Below are positions 1-13,015 of a stretch of DNA of 64,000 nucleotides, piece by piece (within the stretch, counting starts at the first letter, position 1; each line of letters begins with the position of its first letter). The notes beneath the pieces are model-generated. The model did no database searches. It was not told where the DNA came from and saw nothing but the letters and a program-made list of their open reading frames with translations. Source of the stretch: Parasponia andersonii (Eukaryota > Streptophyta > Magnoliopsida > Rosales > Cannabaceae); NCBI GenBank assembly GCA_002914805.1, contig JXTB01000190.1, forward strand, positions 626,520 through 690,519, in the 5' to 3' direction. A program made the translations under genes and the position numbers.

Positions 1-13
1 TTCTAGCGCCAAT

Positions 14-654
14 TGTTGATGGAGGTCTTATCAACAATAAATTTAGAAACAATTTAGAGATGTGGCTTGTGCTAATTGAGTTAATAATCAAAACAAATAA
101 AGAGAGAAGATTTTATAGTGGTTCAGCCCCGGAAAAGATGAGCCTACGTCCACTGTTTTTCCACTATTTTATGAAGAATTACAAGCACTCAAGATTACAA
201 TGTCTCATCTAGAAATTGGAAAAACTGAAAAGCGATTGGAATACTCAAAACTTAATTCCTCTTTGGAACATTGAGTCCCCTTTATATAGGTAAAGGTAAC
301 CCTATGTCCCTATGATCCTAATTGTATAAACGGATAACTATACAATCGGGTAACATAAATTAAGTAACAACATAATTGGATAACCACTCAAAACGGATAA
401 CTAGTTGATCATAAATAGGAGACTTCTGTTTCCCTTTCCTTGTAGGTTTCCTATTTGACATAGCATATACTTGTTTCCATTTTCTTTCGGAAGAGGTCAC
501 CCACCACCTATACAGAGAGAGACGCACATACTTGTGCAAAAAGAGACTATACGGAGAAGGTCGCATATAACCTGTGGAAGAGGTCGCACACAACCAGCAC
601 GGAGGATGTCGAACTTAACCCTTATGCGACCTTAGGATTTTAGACCGCACAACA
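14..654 (-). mobile_element. LTR of a Ty3/gypsy-type retroelement; body lies off the left edge
   Basis: Fossil element. Read on the minus strand this 641-bp block begins TGTTGTGCGG and ends CATCAACA, followed at 13-1 by ATTGGCGCTAGAA, which has the look of a primer-binding site. It is therefore the 5' LTR of a minus-strand element whose internal region would lie to the left of base 1. A diverged relative is present at 41,659-42,239: shared stretches include the GCGCCAATT junction, the run reading ATCAACAATAAATTTAGAAA, the ATTTTATAGTGGTTCAGCCC block and the terminal CCGCACAACA. The whole element cannot be judged from this window. Confidence 0.75.
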
Positions 655-1244
655 ATCATTTACCATTATATTCTCTTACCAAATTCATAACACTTTAAAT
701 TACAAATCCTTAACTATTTGATTCATTCTTCTATTTTTCTATATTTTTTCTCATCCCAAATCTTCTGTTTCTATCACTTTGTTCACACTCTTCTTCTTTC
801 CCAACCTGGCTTGTTGTTGGGTTTTGAACAGTAAATGAATAAAATTAAAATATTAAGCTATCAAATGCAATGCATATTATATCATTGTGTTTCCTTATTC
901 TGCACTTTCGACTCATTAAAAGATTAGGTCTCTCAAGGCTTAAATTCAAAATTTCGATTTTTATTTATTTATTGATCTGAATTTCAAATATTATGATTTT
1001 TTTTTATTAAGTCGTGATTCAGAAAGCGAACATCGGCATAAGGATATAGGGAGGTGTGAAAGACAATAGTTTTAAAATCCTTAAATAAGAATAAGAAATC
1101 CAAGGCTTGGTGCACTTAAATAATAAGTAAAGTAAATGTACATGTATTTGGTTTGAAGCAATCGATAAACAAAACGAGTCGTAAAAGAGGTACAAATTTG
1201 GTCCTTGAGCAACTATTGTTCGTGCAAATATTGAGTTTTTAATG

Positions 1245-1545
1245 GGTGTGTTTAGAAGTTTTATTTTTCTCTTAAAATTAAATCTATTGTACTTTTATGT
1301 AATTTTATAGAAGAATAATTATGTAATATAAAAATTTGATTAATAAAGGGGTGGGGAGAGTAAATTATGGGATGGCAATAGATTGCCCAATTAGATAAGT
1401 AATTAGCCAAGTCTATTGTCATTCCTCTCTATCTATTCTCTCTACACTTTTTTGTTTAATAAATTTTTCTTTACCAAAATAACACTGAAAATAAAATTAC
1501 ATTTTAGTACATAAATTTGTTTTTAAAGAAATCTCTCTATACACC
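1245..1545. mobile_element. Foldback MITE of about 300 bp
   Basis: The left arm starts GGTGTGTTTAGAAG and the reverse complement of the right arm starts GGTGTATAGAGAG. The two arms can be aligned over about 140 bp each, including TATGTAATTTTAT against AATGTAATTTTAT and GGCAATAGATT against GACAATAGACTT, meeting near 1,395. There is no coding capacity. Superfamily is not assigned because a clean target duplication could not be fixed. Confidence 0.55.
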
Positions 1546-2529
1546 TCTTTAGACAATTTTTCTTCCGCATTTTCAGGAATTAAAGTGAGTAGTTTTCCAC
1601 TTTCCAACGATTCACGGTACTAATTCCTAATTCCTTAGAAAAAAAAAATTCACAATACTTCCTTCTTTTTTCTAAAACAAAAAAAAGTGAGGAGATGATG
1701 CCAATATACATGTGCCAAAAAAACCTTAGTGAAATTTCTTTTAGTATATACAACCATGTAATCGAAGTTTTGAGAACTGTGTACTTTCTTTAAATCGTAT
1801 GGAAGTGCAAATAAATTTTTGATGAAATGGTGTACAAATAATGTTTTGATTTTTCGTGTAAGCTTGAATGGATATGGTGAAACGGGGATTCGTACACCCC
1901 CAACTTTAAGAATTGACCTACGATAGCCATTGCCACGTAAGTTTTTCTCACTTTTGCATATACACATATGAGAACGAAGAGTATCCTTTAGAGAAAAAAA
2001 GACAAAAAAACAAAACAAAAGAAAACAAATAGTTATTGCACTTTCCCTGAATAATCATTTTCCCATTTATCTTTTCCTTTTTCATTTTGTTATTGATTAT
2101 TATTATCATTACTGAGTTAAAAAGGGTTATTGTTGAATTACATAGGGAAAATTTTTTCTTATTTGATGGTTAAACGAGTGTGAGAAACGCAGAGAAGAAA
2201 GGGGGGGGAGGGGTGGGGTGCTTAAAATAGGTGAGGAAATAGGTGAGAAAGGAAAAGACAAAACTCAATTTAAGGATAGTTTAGGAATAATTAAGATTAT
2301 AATGAGTAGTAATTAAAGTTTAAATATTATTTGAGAGAGTAGTTTTAGAAGTAGAGCGGGAAGAGAAGACAAATGAGCAGCAATAGAACTAACAAAAGTC
2401 ATTCTATTGGAAAACTTCAATTTCCCAAAGACGGAAAAAAAAAAAAAAGAAACGAGAAAAATAACATTGTCTTGTCTTATTAATAGACAACAAAAGGAGA
2501 ATTTGACATGGATACTAGTATTTTCGACT

Positions 2530-2720
2530 AAAATATCTCTTTTACAAGTGTTTTAAAAAATAATTTTTTTAATAATGCCATAATATTTTATTACACGGGT
2601 CACGCTACGTATTATTATAAAATTATGATTTTTTTTAGAACTAATCATAATTATATGACTCTGTCATAGAACATTATGATGTCATTACTAAAAAATTCAT
2701 TTTAAACAAAAAAAAATGCT
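2530..2720. repeat. Candidate degenerate inverted-repeat element
   Basis: The left arm (TTTAAAAAATAATTTTTTT followed by AATAATGCCATAAT) resembles the reverse complement of the right arm (TTTAAAATGAATTTTTTAG followed by TAATGACATCATAAT). AT richness makes chance pairing a real concern, so this is a weak MITE candidate. Confidence 0.3.
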
Positions 2721-3449
2721 CCTAGATAGGCCCATTTGCCAAACAAAAAAGTGACCATATAAGCGGATCTTCAAATCTGACTCAAAATCTATACTTCTAA
2801 ACCGAGTAATTAAGCTTGAGAAAATTAGAATAAAATAATATTTTTAGAAGATGATTTTAGAATCATAGTAGTTATGTGCAGTTTAATTTGGTTTAGTATA
2901 GTTCTTTTTTTTTTCAAATTACAATAAGACCTTAATAAATGAATGTTCAATAAATTAACAACCTCTATTAATAATAAAATATTCTAATTCTAACTCAGAT
3001 TAATGTAATAAATTAATATTCTTGCTAAATGCATAATATAATAATTTTTTGGTAGTTACTTGAGGGCCCATTGAATATACAAATTAATAATTGATTAAAT
3101 ACCTAAAAAAAATAATGCATAAACATTCACAATATTAGTGAGTTTTCTCTAGATAATTTTTATTTTCTTAATTCTATTCTTTTTCAAAATGTATTTAATA
3201 TTATTTGTTTATTATTTGTACTTAAATTGAAGTCAATCTCATTCCTAATTTTTGCAATGCATACAATACATTTGGTTTGGAAACTATTTATAGTGATTTA
3301 GATTCTAGAAATTAAAACTAATAACTATTTATAGATATTATGTTCAATATACAAGAAACATCCTGAAATAACATACGCTATAAAATTAAATTTAAAACTA
3401 CATTTATCATTTGTACATTTATTTCTTAACCTTTTTATGTACAGTATGT

Positions 3450-3700
3450 CACTATAAGAAAATTGGTCTTTTGCATCAAAATTCTATACAATTAGCGGTA
3501 ATAAAAGTTGTCACTAATGTTGAGATTATTAGTGACAAATTTATTTATTTTTTCATCATTGCACTATTACAATAGACTTTTGGCGAGAACATGGTAATGA
3601 AATCTTTTTCGTCGCAAACAATTTTTAGCAACAAATTTTTTAAGTGTTTATGATGAAAATTTTGCAACTAAAACCTATTTATGAAAAATAACTGGTAGAA
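3450..3700 (+). mobile_element. CACTA (En/Spm-type) transposon terminus, fragment
   Basis: The stretch begins CACTATAAGAAAATTGG, close to the widespread plant CACTA end CACTACAAGAAAA. It is followed by subterminal motifs typical of the superfamily: ATTAGTGACAAATTT, TTTTCGTCGCAAAC and further short AT-rich repeats. The matching opposite end (...TTCTTATAGTG) was not seen downstream, and no transposase is present, so this is one end of a truncated or non-autonomous copy. The right limit is approximate. Confidence 0.55.
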
Positions 3701-6700
3701 TTTTATTTATGTACAAAGAGTATATATTAACTTAGATATATATATATATGTGTTAATTTTTAAGTTATTTGCATGCACACATTAACATTGCCTTATTTAA
3801 TTTTTATTATTAGAAGTCATATATGTATCTTTAGGGAGAATAATATAAGTATTAAACTCATACTATTCTTTTAAATTAATAAATTGTTCATTTATAGATA
3901 AATAAATAATCTTTAAAAAATGATTTTTATAGTCCCAATAGTATTTATAAAGTAAATATTATTTGTTTGAGTGATCCTTAGTGGCAGCTTAAGTTGCCCA
4001 ACATCACATCAAGTGTCTTTTTATTATCTAAGAATTAAAATTAATAAATTGTATCACATATAGTCTCATTTAAAATGTCATTTAATCTTAATAAAGATCG
4101 ACACTTTAGATAATATTGGTTACTCTTTTTCCTTAAAACCCGAAAACCTGGGACACTAGGACAAAAGAACACAAAAAAGATAAAAGAAAAATATTGTCTC
4201 ACCGTATTTGCAGACAAAAGAAGAAGAAAAATAGTAGTGTAGTTGTGAAAGATAAAAAGAAAGAGTTTGTTTTTGATGGTAGGTAAAATGGAACGACAGA
4301 GATATTAAAACGTTTGACGTATCCGGCAATTACAGAAAGAAGATTTTTTTTCCCCCCTTTTTGAGTGCACAAAAGAAGAAAGTTTTAAAAGAATGTAATG
4401 TAATGAAATGAAAGTAACAGCGTTATCACTTATCAATTTGCATGAGCCATGAGGAGATGAGGATGCATGCGGGTTGGAAGTATGTAATAATTAGGTTGCA
4501 AAACCAAATATAGATAGCCGCAAAAATTGACATTGTGAAGCCGAAAGCATAAGAAAAAATCCCCAAAAAATATTCAATCCCATGCGCCTTGTAAAATCAG
4601 GGGGACCCACACCCCCACAATTCTCATAAATTGCAAGAAAAGGAAGAAAAATAAATCTCAAAAATTGAAAATCCTGGCTAGCTAAGCTACTCGCTTTGAT
4701 AAGCGTGACATACACATATTGTCATGAGGATTCACGCGAGACCAAAGATAAAAATATCAAATCATCATCAAAGCTTTACCCTTTAACACCCCCAAAAGAA
4801 GTTTCTTCCTCTTTCTTGTTACTTTTCTTAGCTTTAGCAAACTTGGGACTTGGAACTTTGCTTTTGGTTGGTTCGCTTTTGTTTCTAATTTTGTCGTTTT
4901 TTGATCTCTCTTCTAGTCCTCTTTGGCTCTTTCTTTTCTCGGTTAAATGTTGATTGATACGATCCCACGCACACTCGCAACACCTTTTAGATTACATTTC
5001 TCTTTCTTACTTTTTTTGGGCTTAAGAGGATTGATTCCCTCATCTCACTCCTGGCCCAGTTAAGCTTAACTTTCAAGGACAAGTGGGCAGAGGCCCGCTA
5101 CTGACTGCTTTAGCATGCGTAATCCTTTTTCTGTACTTACTTACCTGTTGTAATTTAATCAAAGTTGAAACGTTTATTAATGCCTATGCCTATCAATAAC
5201 TTAAAGATGAAATTTAGTTTTACTTCCAATTATTTCTTATTTCTTATTGTTATTATAGACCTTAGAGACAACGAATAAAGGCAAGTAAGTAAAGATTAAT
5301 CAAACTAATAATCAATCAGTACTAAAAGAGAATGTGGAGCCATGTATCGTGACTACATGTATGAGTCCAATTAGAGGTGTAAAACCATTCTGTCGTCTCA
5401 AATTATTGGGCTGTCCACTTTTAAAATACACATGTGTACGTTGCAACAAACAATTTGCCGTTTCAACCAATGCCATATCAATATGATCAATGAGATGCCA
5501 TGATTTCTGTACCTTATAAAGTTAACGTGCACTTCTAAAAGTCTAGTTATGATCATTTCACTACTACGCATATATATATATATATATATCTTATATTAAT
5601 ATTATATAGTTCATTTATTTTTATCTTATTTGTTTCCTTTTTAAAAACTGATCGTTATTTCAAGGTTTAAATATGTATTAGTACGTATCGTAGGAGAGAG
5701 GTGGGATTGCGTTGGAAAGTTTTCTATTTTCTCGAGCTTGAGCGCGCGGAGTTATATTAGGCTAATTAATGTTGTTGTTGTTGTTGTTGTTTTTTTTTAT
5801 TTTTTTATTCTATTCAGTTTGATTCTCATATAGAATAATCTCATAACAGTCCAAAGAAAAAGAAAACAAATTTATGTTTATTTGTACGCATTTGAGATAG
5901 AGATCGGGTTAATTGATTTGATAGATGGAAGGGAAGAAAAGGAAAGGGATACTCAAATTCTCTCGAAAAATATTCCATTCCTTCATATTGAAGCGACGGC
6001 ACCTAACTATGCAATGCAATATTGGATGATATTTGATTTGACGTTCATAAGATTACGACTAAGATTAAGATGTGATTCTTCTAACTCGTTGAAAATTTGA
6101 GCGAAATAATAGTGACTTATACTTTACTGTTATACAATAATTACTTAGAAGGAAAATATAGTACTGGCTCTTATAGAAAAAAAAATTGATCAATTAAAAT
6201 GCAGAAGATATATTGTTTAGTCATCTATCACAGATGTGTAATATATCTATATGTGTATATATACACAAACATGTATATTAGTTTGTGTCCAGTGTTTAAC
6301 TGTTTCTTGAGCGCGCGTTCAAGCATTAACAATTTAACATAAACCTATATTTTTAGCTTGAGTAACATAATAATTCTCTAAAAACAAGTACTTTTGTCAG
6401 TGTATATATAGGTTTCAATTACCTCTTAAAATCATGTTCTGGCTTTCGTCTTTCCTAATTCATCAATATCTCCAAACATTAATTAACATTTCTGCCAAAA
6501 ACAAATTTTGAAACAAAAGAATAAGGAAAAAAAAAAAAAAGAAGAAGAAGAAATTGGTTTGTCTGTTCCCTGGCCCACGGTGCTTCAAGGGAAAAGAATA
6601 ATATTTATCTTTTTGTTTTTCTTTAATATGAGTATACATATATTAACCTTCTCGTTTTATTCGAGAGTACATGTTTGAGTAGTTTTATCTCTCTTTCTAA

Positions 6701-7303
6701 TCTAAGATGTTAAATCATACATTGGATTTGATTAGATTATCTTTGATGATTATATTTTATTGCTTTATTTTATGGGTGCTATTTGTCATTTTTTCAAGAA
6801 TAGTATTCTCTTAAGGTAAACAATGAGGTAAAATGAATAATAATCTTCCAAATTTCATATATTTGATGAAATTGGTTTTATCATATATAAAATAATTTGT
6901 TGTGTTCAAAAAAATAAAATAAAAAAATAATTTGTTATATCATTTTTCAAGGAGTTTCAAACCGATCTAAAATTAGGTAGTATATAGGACGTATTGGTTG
7001 ACTGAATATATAGATTTGGACGCTTTAAGGTTGATATTGGACATTGGCCCCTATCTAGTACTTAAGTCTATGCCACCAAAGACTCTAAATTAGTCTAAAT
7101 CACCAAAATAGGTAGAGTCAAGAATACTATACTGGTGGAGGTTAGAAATTGGAATGAAGACTTAGATCTATATATATGACAAGATTCACTGCCTACCTTG
7201 GATTAAACGGTTGACAATAATGAAGCTATCATTTTCCGGCCCCATCTATATATATAAATATATACGTATATTCCGAATTTTGAAGTGATCTATTTCAAGA
7301 AAA

Positions 7304-7304
<1 letters not shown>

Positions 7305-7337
<33 letters not shown>
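7305..7337. repeat. (AT)n microsatellite
   Basis: Uninterrupted AT dinucleotide run of about 33 bp, downstream of the ERF gene. Similar runs occur at 5,568-5,590, 12,417-12,439, 13,237-13,257 and 33,692-33,709. Confidence 0.8.
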
Positions 7338-7342
<5 letters not shown>

Positions 7343-7791
7343 AAACCTTCTTCGTATAATTGTTAAATTGTTAAAATATCCATAAAAATATAAACCCTAA
7401 AAACGTGACCATAATATTGATAAAATGTAAGTAATTTAGGTAGCAATGTCAAATACTTGATCCATGTAAATAATTGCTCCAAACAAAAAACAGGTGATGA
7501 AGGAGATCAATTACATTAACCTCAAAATACTACATATATATATATATATAATGCATTAATAGTAATAAAAATGATGATGACGGGGATAGATGAACGTGTT
7601 ACTATTGACACGATGAGATATCGTATAATATCCAACGCCACGCCACATAATATGGTGTCTAATACCGGTTAATTATAATTATATTTTAAGTAGAATCTAT
7701 CTGAGATTTAATTTAATAATTAAAATCACCGGTAATAGACTAACAGGTTGTTGTGACGTTGGGCAAGCATTGCTCATTGACGAATTACTAG

Positions 7792-10575
7792 CTAGCTAGT
7801 ACTGTCAAAGTCTTTGCCATGGTGGTCTTCCGGGCGTTTCGCATGGTGATCGAGCGAAGATGAAGACGACAAAAACGATGACGATGAAGAAGAAAAATAG
7901 GGTGGAAGCGGTTGATTAAATAGGTTGGAAGAGTGGTAATCAAAATCAGCATCATTGCCGGATAGAAGTCGTGCATAGTGATAGTAGTCTGATGACATCA
8001 ATGAAGTAGGAGGAAAAGGACTTAGAGAAGAAGGATCATGAGGAGGCGGCTGCGGGAGGTAATTTTGTTGAGGAGGCCCCACCATGTAAGCGCTCCCGCC
8101 GCCGCCACTGCCGCTGCTAAGATAGGCGGTCTGATGATGATGATGATGAAGATCCGCAGGCGTAGGCTTATTAACATTGGCCATTTGAACTACTCGTTCG
8201 GGAAAATTGAGCTTAGCTTTGGTGCCTTTAAATTTGAGAGCAGCTTTGTCGTATGCAAGAGCAGCATCCTCAGCAGTGTCGAAAGTGCCAAGCCAGACTC
8301 TGGCTGCTTTTTTAGGATCGCGTATTTCAGCTGCCCATTTGCCCCATGGTCTTTGTCTCACTCCTCGGTAGTGTCTTCTCCTCACATTCTCTGATCATGA
8401 TGTTCACAATAACCAGTAAGTATCAACAGATATCAAAACATATCATTACTGATCAATCTTAATTACGAAGTAAATGGCTCAGAAGTCATTGCATGATCTA
8501 CTATTTATAATCTATATTAGTTTGCAAGCATAATTGGCTAGCTAGCTCCCTAAATTTCACTGAACTTTCTTATCTTTAATTGTGCTTTATCATGCGTGCA
8601 TGTGAGAGCATCATGAGGATGTGAATAATCAAATACACACATAAGAGATTAAGACTAGTGGTAATAGTAGTACTACTACTTTTTAAAGATGCATGCACGC
8701 ACGCTTAACTTCTTCAATGTACCACTTGCCATGCACTAACCCGTTCCGGAGGGAATATCTAAGTGGGTTGTCAGGATCGTATACACATATACGAGAATAC
8801 TAAATACATTCTTTCCTCAATTTTTTTTATAGCAAATCGAAATAATACAAAAAAGAGTGTAGACATTTATTTTATATATATATATATAATTTATTATTGC
8901 ATATATTAAATTACATGATAGAAGAGATTTTAGAGGAAAAAGGCAAATTAACTCCAAACTTTCTTTGAAAAAAATTAATGAATGGATTCTTATGGGCCCA
9001 TGGATCCTGGCCCCGCAAACCCCTAATAAATTCCAACATTCTGCGAAACATGCATTACATGTAAGGTCTATCCCTAGTTAATTAAGCATGCAGCTGCTAA
9101 TTATATAGTAAATATGAATAACGTACTCTTATTTGTCATATATTATATATACAAGTACTCACAAATCCAGGAATGCATTATTAAGAGGAGGAAGCTGATT
9201 TGCACCGTGATCCTAATTCCATGAAACTATATGTATGTACTATAAGTTTAGATGAGGAAGAAACGTGGAAAAGACATTCAAGCAAATGGAGCGGTCATTT
9301 TCAAGATTGAATAATTAATTAAGCAAGCGCGTCCATGTATGTGTTTCATATATATATATAAAATATAGAATACAATTATTAGAAAGCAAAAGATAAGGCC
9401 AATTATATTGGTCAAAGTCGGAGAAAGACGGAATTATGGTTGGATGGAAACTCACGGAAGTAATCGCTTTATGCTCCGGATGTTGTGACTAGTAAAATTA
9501 TATATATACACATGCTAATCTTGTAACTGGAACAATGTGACATCAACTAGCGTTTATCCATAACCATATGTGTTTATATATTTTTAAAGATATATATATA
9601 TATACACATAAGATTCGAACGAGCTAAAACAAGTACAACCCATAACAGGTATACATGTGTCGCTCTTCGAAGTTTGGGGAAAACATATCTAGAGAGTACC
9701 AGTACTGTCCTAGCTAACCGAACACAAAACCCCATTTTTTGCTCCGCGAAGAGAGAGAGAGAGAGAGAGAGCTCTTTACGGAAAGCAAAGATGCATTGAA
9801 CTTGTCTAACAAACGTAATTACTTGTGCATAACGTGCACATCAGACACTTTGACCCCAGAAGTGTTTGTATACATAAATGTACTCGGTTCTCACTACGGC
9901 ATTCTGAATAAATATAGGGTTTTAATAGGGAGACATGAAAATCTACTAGATTGATCTTTCTCGCAGAAAGAGATCAAGATGCATGGACACAGATCATTAA
10001 AAATATTGTAATGGCAAAGCTGCCAGGTGAAAACAAGAAGACTGAAAAAATAAAATAATAAAAAAGGGGGGTTAAATTTTGACCAGCTTCGTTTCAATCT
10101 ATATTAAACAAGTTATACATATTCCCACTATAGCTAGTCCGCAAGTAAATTAATTATTCTAGAACACAAGTAGTTAAGCAAAAAAGAAAAGAAAATCAAA
10201 GAGATAAACAAGTATTGATTAGTGCCAAACTACTATCTTGGTAGCTAGTTTTGTACCTTGATCTTGAGGGGGTTTAGATGATAGATCAGGTACTTCTTGT
10301 TTGACCACAGTGGAGTCATGATCAGATGCAGCTGAAGGAGGAGTAGAAGGAGTTGTATTGGTAGAAGTAATAGTGGATTGCACCATAGATACTGGTTTAA
10401 TATCTTGGACGTTAGTTCCACTGAGATGATGAGTGAAATCAGAAGCGGCCATAGTCGATAAATAGTCGGTCTGAGACCAACAAGGTTCATAAAAATTGGC
10501 AAGAAATTCAAGCTCTCTCTCTTTCTCCTCCGATGCTTCTGAAGGAAGTGGCCGCTTCCCATGTCTCCGATCCAC
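7792..10575 (-). CDS. AP2/ERF transcription factor, ERF113/RAP2.6L type (group X); start codon unclear
   Basis: Nuclear DNA-binding activator that binds GCC-box type elements; group X ERFs act in wounding, stress and regeneration responses (family knowledge). Predicted exons: 1, 10,575-10,257; 2, 8,390-7,792 (stop at 7,792). The donor CAAG/GTACAA and acceptor ATCAG/AG join in phase to give [18 protein letters not shown]. The single AP2 domain (about residues 113-171 of the joined model) has WAAEIRDP and [16 protein letters not shown]; the Ala and Asp in WAAEIRD mark the ERF rather than the DREB branch. The N-terminus [12 protein letters not shown] resembles ERF113-like proteins. The C-terminus holds His, Gly and Ser runs. 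The intron is 1,866 bp, with TA repeats and no second gene. The codon preceding DRRHGKRP is GTG, not ATG, and an in-frame stop lies upstream without an intervening ATG, so the true start is either lost or on an unseen 5' exon. The next in-frame Met begins MERE-less sequence at MAASDF, inside exon 1. Confidence 0.85.
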
Positions 10576-10754
10576 CTTTTCAAGCTTCAGATGTATGTTC
10601 TTGCTGCGCTTTTTGGCTTATTATGGGCTGGGATTTTTCGCTCTACTTCTTTAGCCCAGTCTTGAGATTAAGACATCGAGAGACCATGGATGGATATGGA
10701 ATGAATGACAAGTTTGTGTTTGGAGGACGGTGAAGCTAAAAAGGGTAGCACTAG

Positions 10755-10782
10755 AAAAGGAAAAGGAAAAGGAAAAGGAAAA
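10755..10782. repeat. AAAAGG hexanucleotide tandem repeat
   Basis: Four to five head-to-tail AAAAGG units followed by degenerate purine-rich sequence, just upstream of the ERF coding region. On the ERF sense strand this is a CCTTTT pyrimidine tract, which could fall in the promoter or 5' UTR. Confidence 0.7.
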
Positions 10783-12439
10783 CGGAAAAGAAAAGGGAAA
10801 ATAGGGTTAGGTGTACAAAGGGTTTTTATTATTGGGTTATTCGTCCACTCAGTTTTATCCTTTTTTTTTTTTTTTGGTTGATAAACACCAGTCAGTTTTA
10901 TCCTCAGAGAATATATACATTACTTGGTAATTAATTATACTATGAGTTGAAAAGAAAGTTTTTTCTTTTTATTAAAAATAAAGAAATCAAAGTATATATT
11001 TGACTTCCAGGGCTGTTGTCCCCGAATTGAGATGCTTTATGTATGCTACTACTCCTCCAGTTAAACAAGAGGCAGGCTCATGCTTAGGTTCAATTCAAAC
11101 CCTTTGTCATTATTATTTAAAAAATATTTTTTTATAAGAAGTTGTATTGCACACATCGTTTGATAAATTTGCTAAAGTTATTTGTTGACACTTATTTTGC
11201 AGGGAATAGCCCTTCAAGAACCGAGGAACATATGGTCTACAGCTTCTCTTCTTGCCATTTTATTTCTATTGGGGAGTATTGGACCACTAAAAAAAATGGT
11301 ATGTCACATATCTAAATGTATATAGAAGGGAATGTGGAGTTTAGTATAAATAGGTTGCAGGTTAACTATAACAGTCACGGGTGGGAGCTAGCTGCGTAAA
11401 TATTTAGTACGACACCTTAGTTTGATCTTATTTTGATCCTAGAACTAGAAAGTATACATGCGAGCATAACCACTTGGATAAAGGATATGCCATAAGTAAT
11501 TAGTCCACCTATCCTTATGTGCGTATAGATTTTCTTATTTGTACAAAATTATATATACGCGTATATATATCTCACGACCTCTGACCAAAAATAAGTAGCA
11601 AGACTCTGTCCCAACGCCTACTATTAGTATTTTAGCATCTACTTCTACTCTCGTAGATGCATATATAACTTTTTCGAAATGACGTCAATGAATCTATGAT
11701 ATGCAAATTGCAATGCATATAAAACCAACGATTGAGAAGCAATCTCCTTTCGGTCCCTGCTTTCTATTATTCACAGGCAACCACATCATTTCGGAAAGTT
11801 GGCTTTTTGTGAGGTTGTCAAAACAAATGCATGCATGTTCCATCTCAACCATCCATATCTAAATCATTTATCTGAAATCTGCTGCCGCTCTCCATTATTA
11901 TATGTGTGCATATATGTGACAAAGAGATCGCATAGCTATTATATAAATATAAATACATAAATAATATGCAAAGCGATTAAACAAATAACATGAAGATGGC
12001 CACAAAACAAAGAGACATAACCATGTGTGTTTTTTTTTCGGCCGTCAAGTATTCATGTGATCCTTGTCACCCTCAACAAGCAGGGTACCTCACGCGTGCA
12101 CATGCTTTCTGCCGTGAACCCCACCTCTCCTCTTTCTCTACCCTACTACTACTTATCTATCCCTTTCAATTAATATCAATCTTTCCAATTTTTTAAAATC
12201 ACTTGTTCATGAATTTAACAATCTCAGTATAGGTTTCTTTCTAGGGGGAGAGGTCAGGAGAGAGCTTTCTTCTGGGTTCTGTCTCCCTGAACTCTAGAAC
12301 ATTATAAAAAAAATAATAATACTAAAGTTGGAAGAATCTTTGAGGTCATGACTAGAATATTAACAAAAGACAAGTTAACAACATGCTGCGCGCGCACACA
12401 CGTAGGTGTGCATGTATATATATATATATATATATATAT

Positions 12440-12715
12440 GGTACTAATAGAAATTTTTTTTTTTACTTATACATGCATAGATATCAATTTGACTAATGAA
12501 GTTTAGTATGTATATTTTTTTATTGTAAAAAATAAGAAAGAGAAAGAACATTAATGATGTGCATCTTTTCATGCACTTCATTATAGTCATTCCAACGGTT
12601 AAAAAAAAAATTAATGATGTACATCTTTTCATACACTTCATTATAATCATTCTAACGGCTAAAAAAAAAATACATACTCATAAATAAAGAAAAAAAATAC
12701 CTATTGGATTGACAA
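12440..12715 (+). mobile_element. MITE-like element, copy A
   Basis: The element runs from GGTACTAATAGAAATTTTTT to CTATTGGATTGACAACC and is embedded in TA repeats. It shares ordered blocks with copy C at 33.7 kb on the opposite strand: TATCAATTTGACTAAT, ACATTAATGATG and ATTGACAACCATA. Imperfect terminal inverted repeats are visible (GG...AATCCARTA in copy C against the reverse complement of ATTGGATTGACAACC). Inside, a 60-bp unit starting TTAATGATGTGCATC is tandemly doubled (12,551-12,610 and 12,611-12,670). No coding capacity. Confidence 0.5.
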
Positions 12716-12717
12716 CC

Positions 12718-12753
<36 letters not shown>

Positions 12754-12769
12754 GTATATAACCAATTTG

Positions 12770-13015
12770 TGTATAACCAATCCAGTAGTTTTTTTTCTCA
12801 AGTAGCTATACTAATTTAGGTGCGAATCGTTTTTACTTAATGAAATTTATTATAAGCAATTTTTTTTAGTAAAAAAAGTAAGAAAAAAAAATATTAATAA
12901 TTTACGTCTTTTGTAATTATTAGATCTGATAGACAATGAATCAACAGTTAAAAAATAATAATAATAAAATTTTGTAAGGAAAAAAAAAAATTATCATTGA
13001 ATTGAAAAACATGAA
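12770..13015 (+). mobile_element. MITE-like element, copy B (divergent)
   Basis: Starts AACCAATCCAGTAG followed by a T run, as copy C does on its own strand, and ends near CATTGAATTGAAAAACAT, which resembles the ATTGGATTGACAACC end of copy A. The interior is more diverged (TTTAGTAAAAAAAGTAAG, ATTAATAATTTACG). It sits directly after copy A across a TA repeat. Confidence 0.35.

Larger units (their letters stand above)
655..7791. other. Intergenic, AT-rich, transposon debris
   Basis: No gene recognised in 7.1 kb. Short open frames near 1,650-2,018, 4,491-4,953 and 5,882-6,100 have low-complexity or hydrophobic translations without family resemblance. The stretch contains a foldback MITE (1,245-1,545), a candidate inverted-repeat element (2,530-2,720), a CACTA terminus (3,450-3,700) and TA microsatellites near 5,568-5,590, 7,305-7,337 and 7,533-7,551. 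The right part is downstream of the ERF gene and should hold its 3' UTR. Confidence 0.6.

Noticed and set aside
4491-4953. Hydrophobic short open frames on both strands
   Set aside because: Low-complexity Leu/Phe/Ser translations in AT-rich DNA without a start context or homology.
8038-8394. Open frame on the plus strand across the ERF exon 2
   Set aside because: Antisense shadow of the AP2 domain exon, with low-complexity Met and Arg runs.
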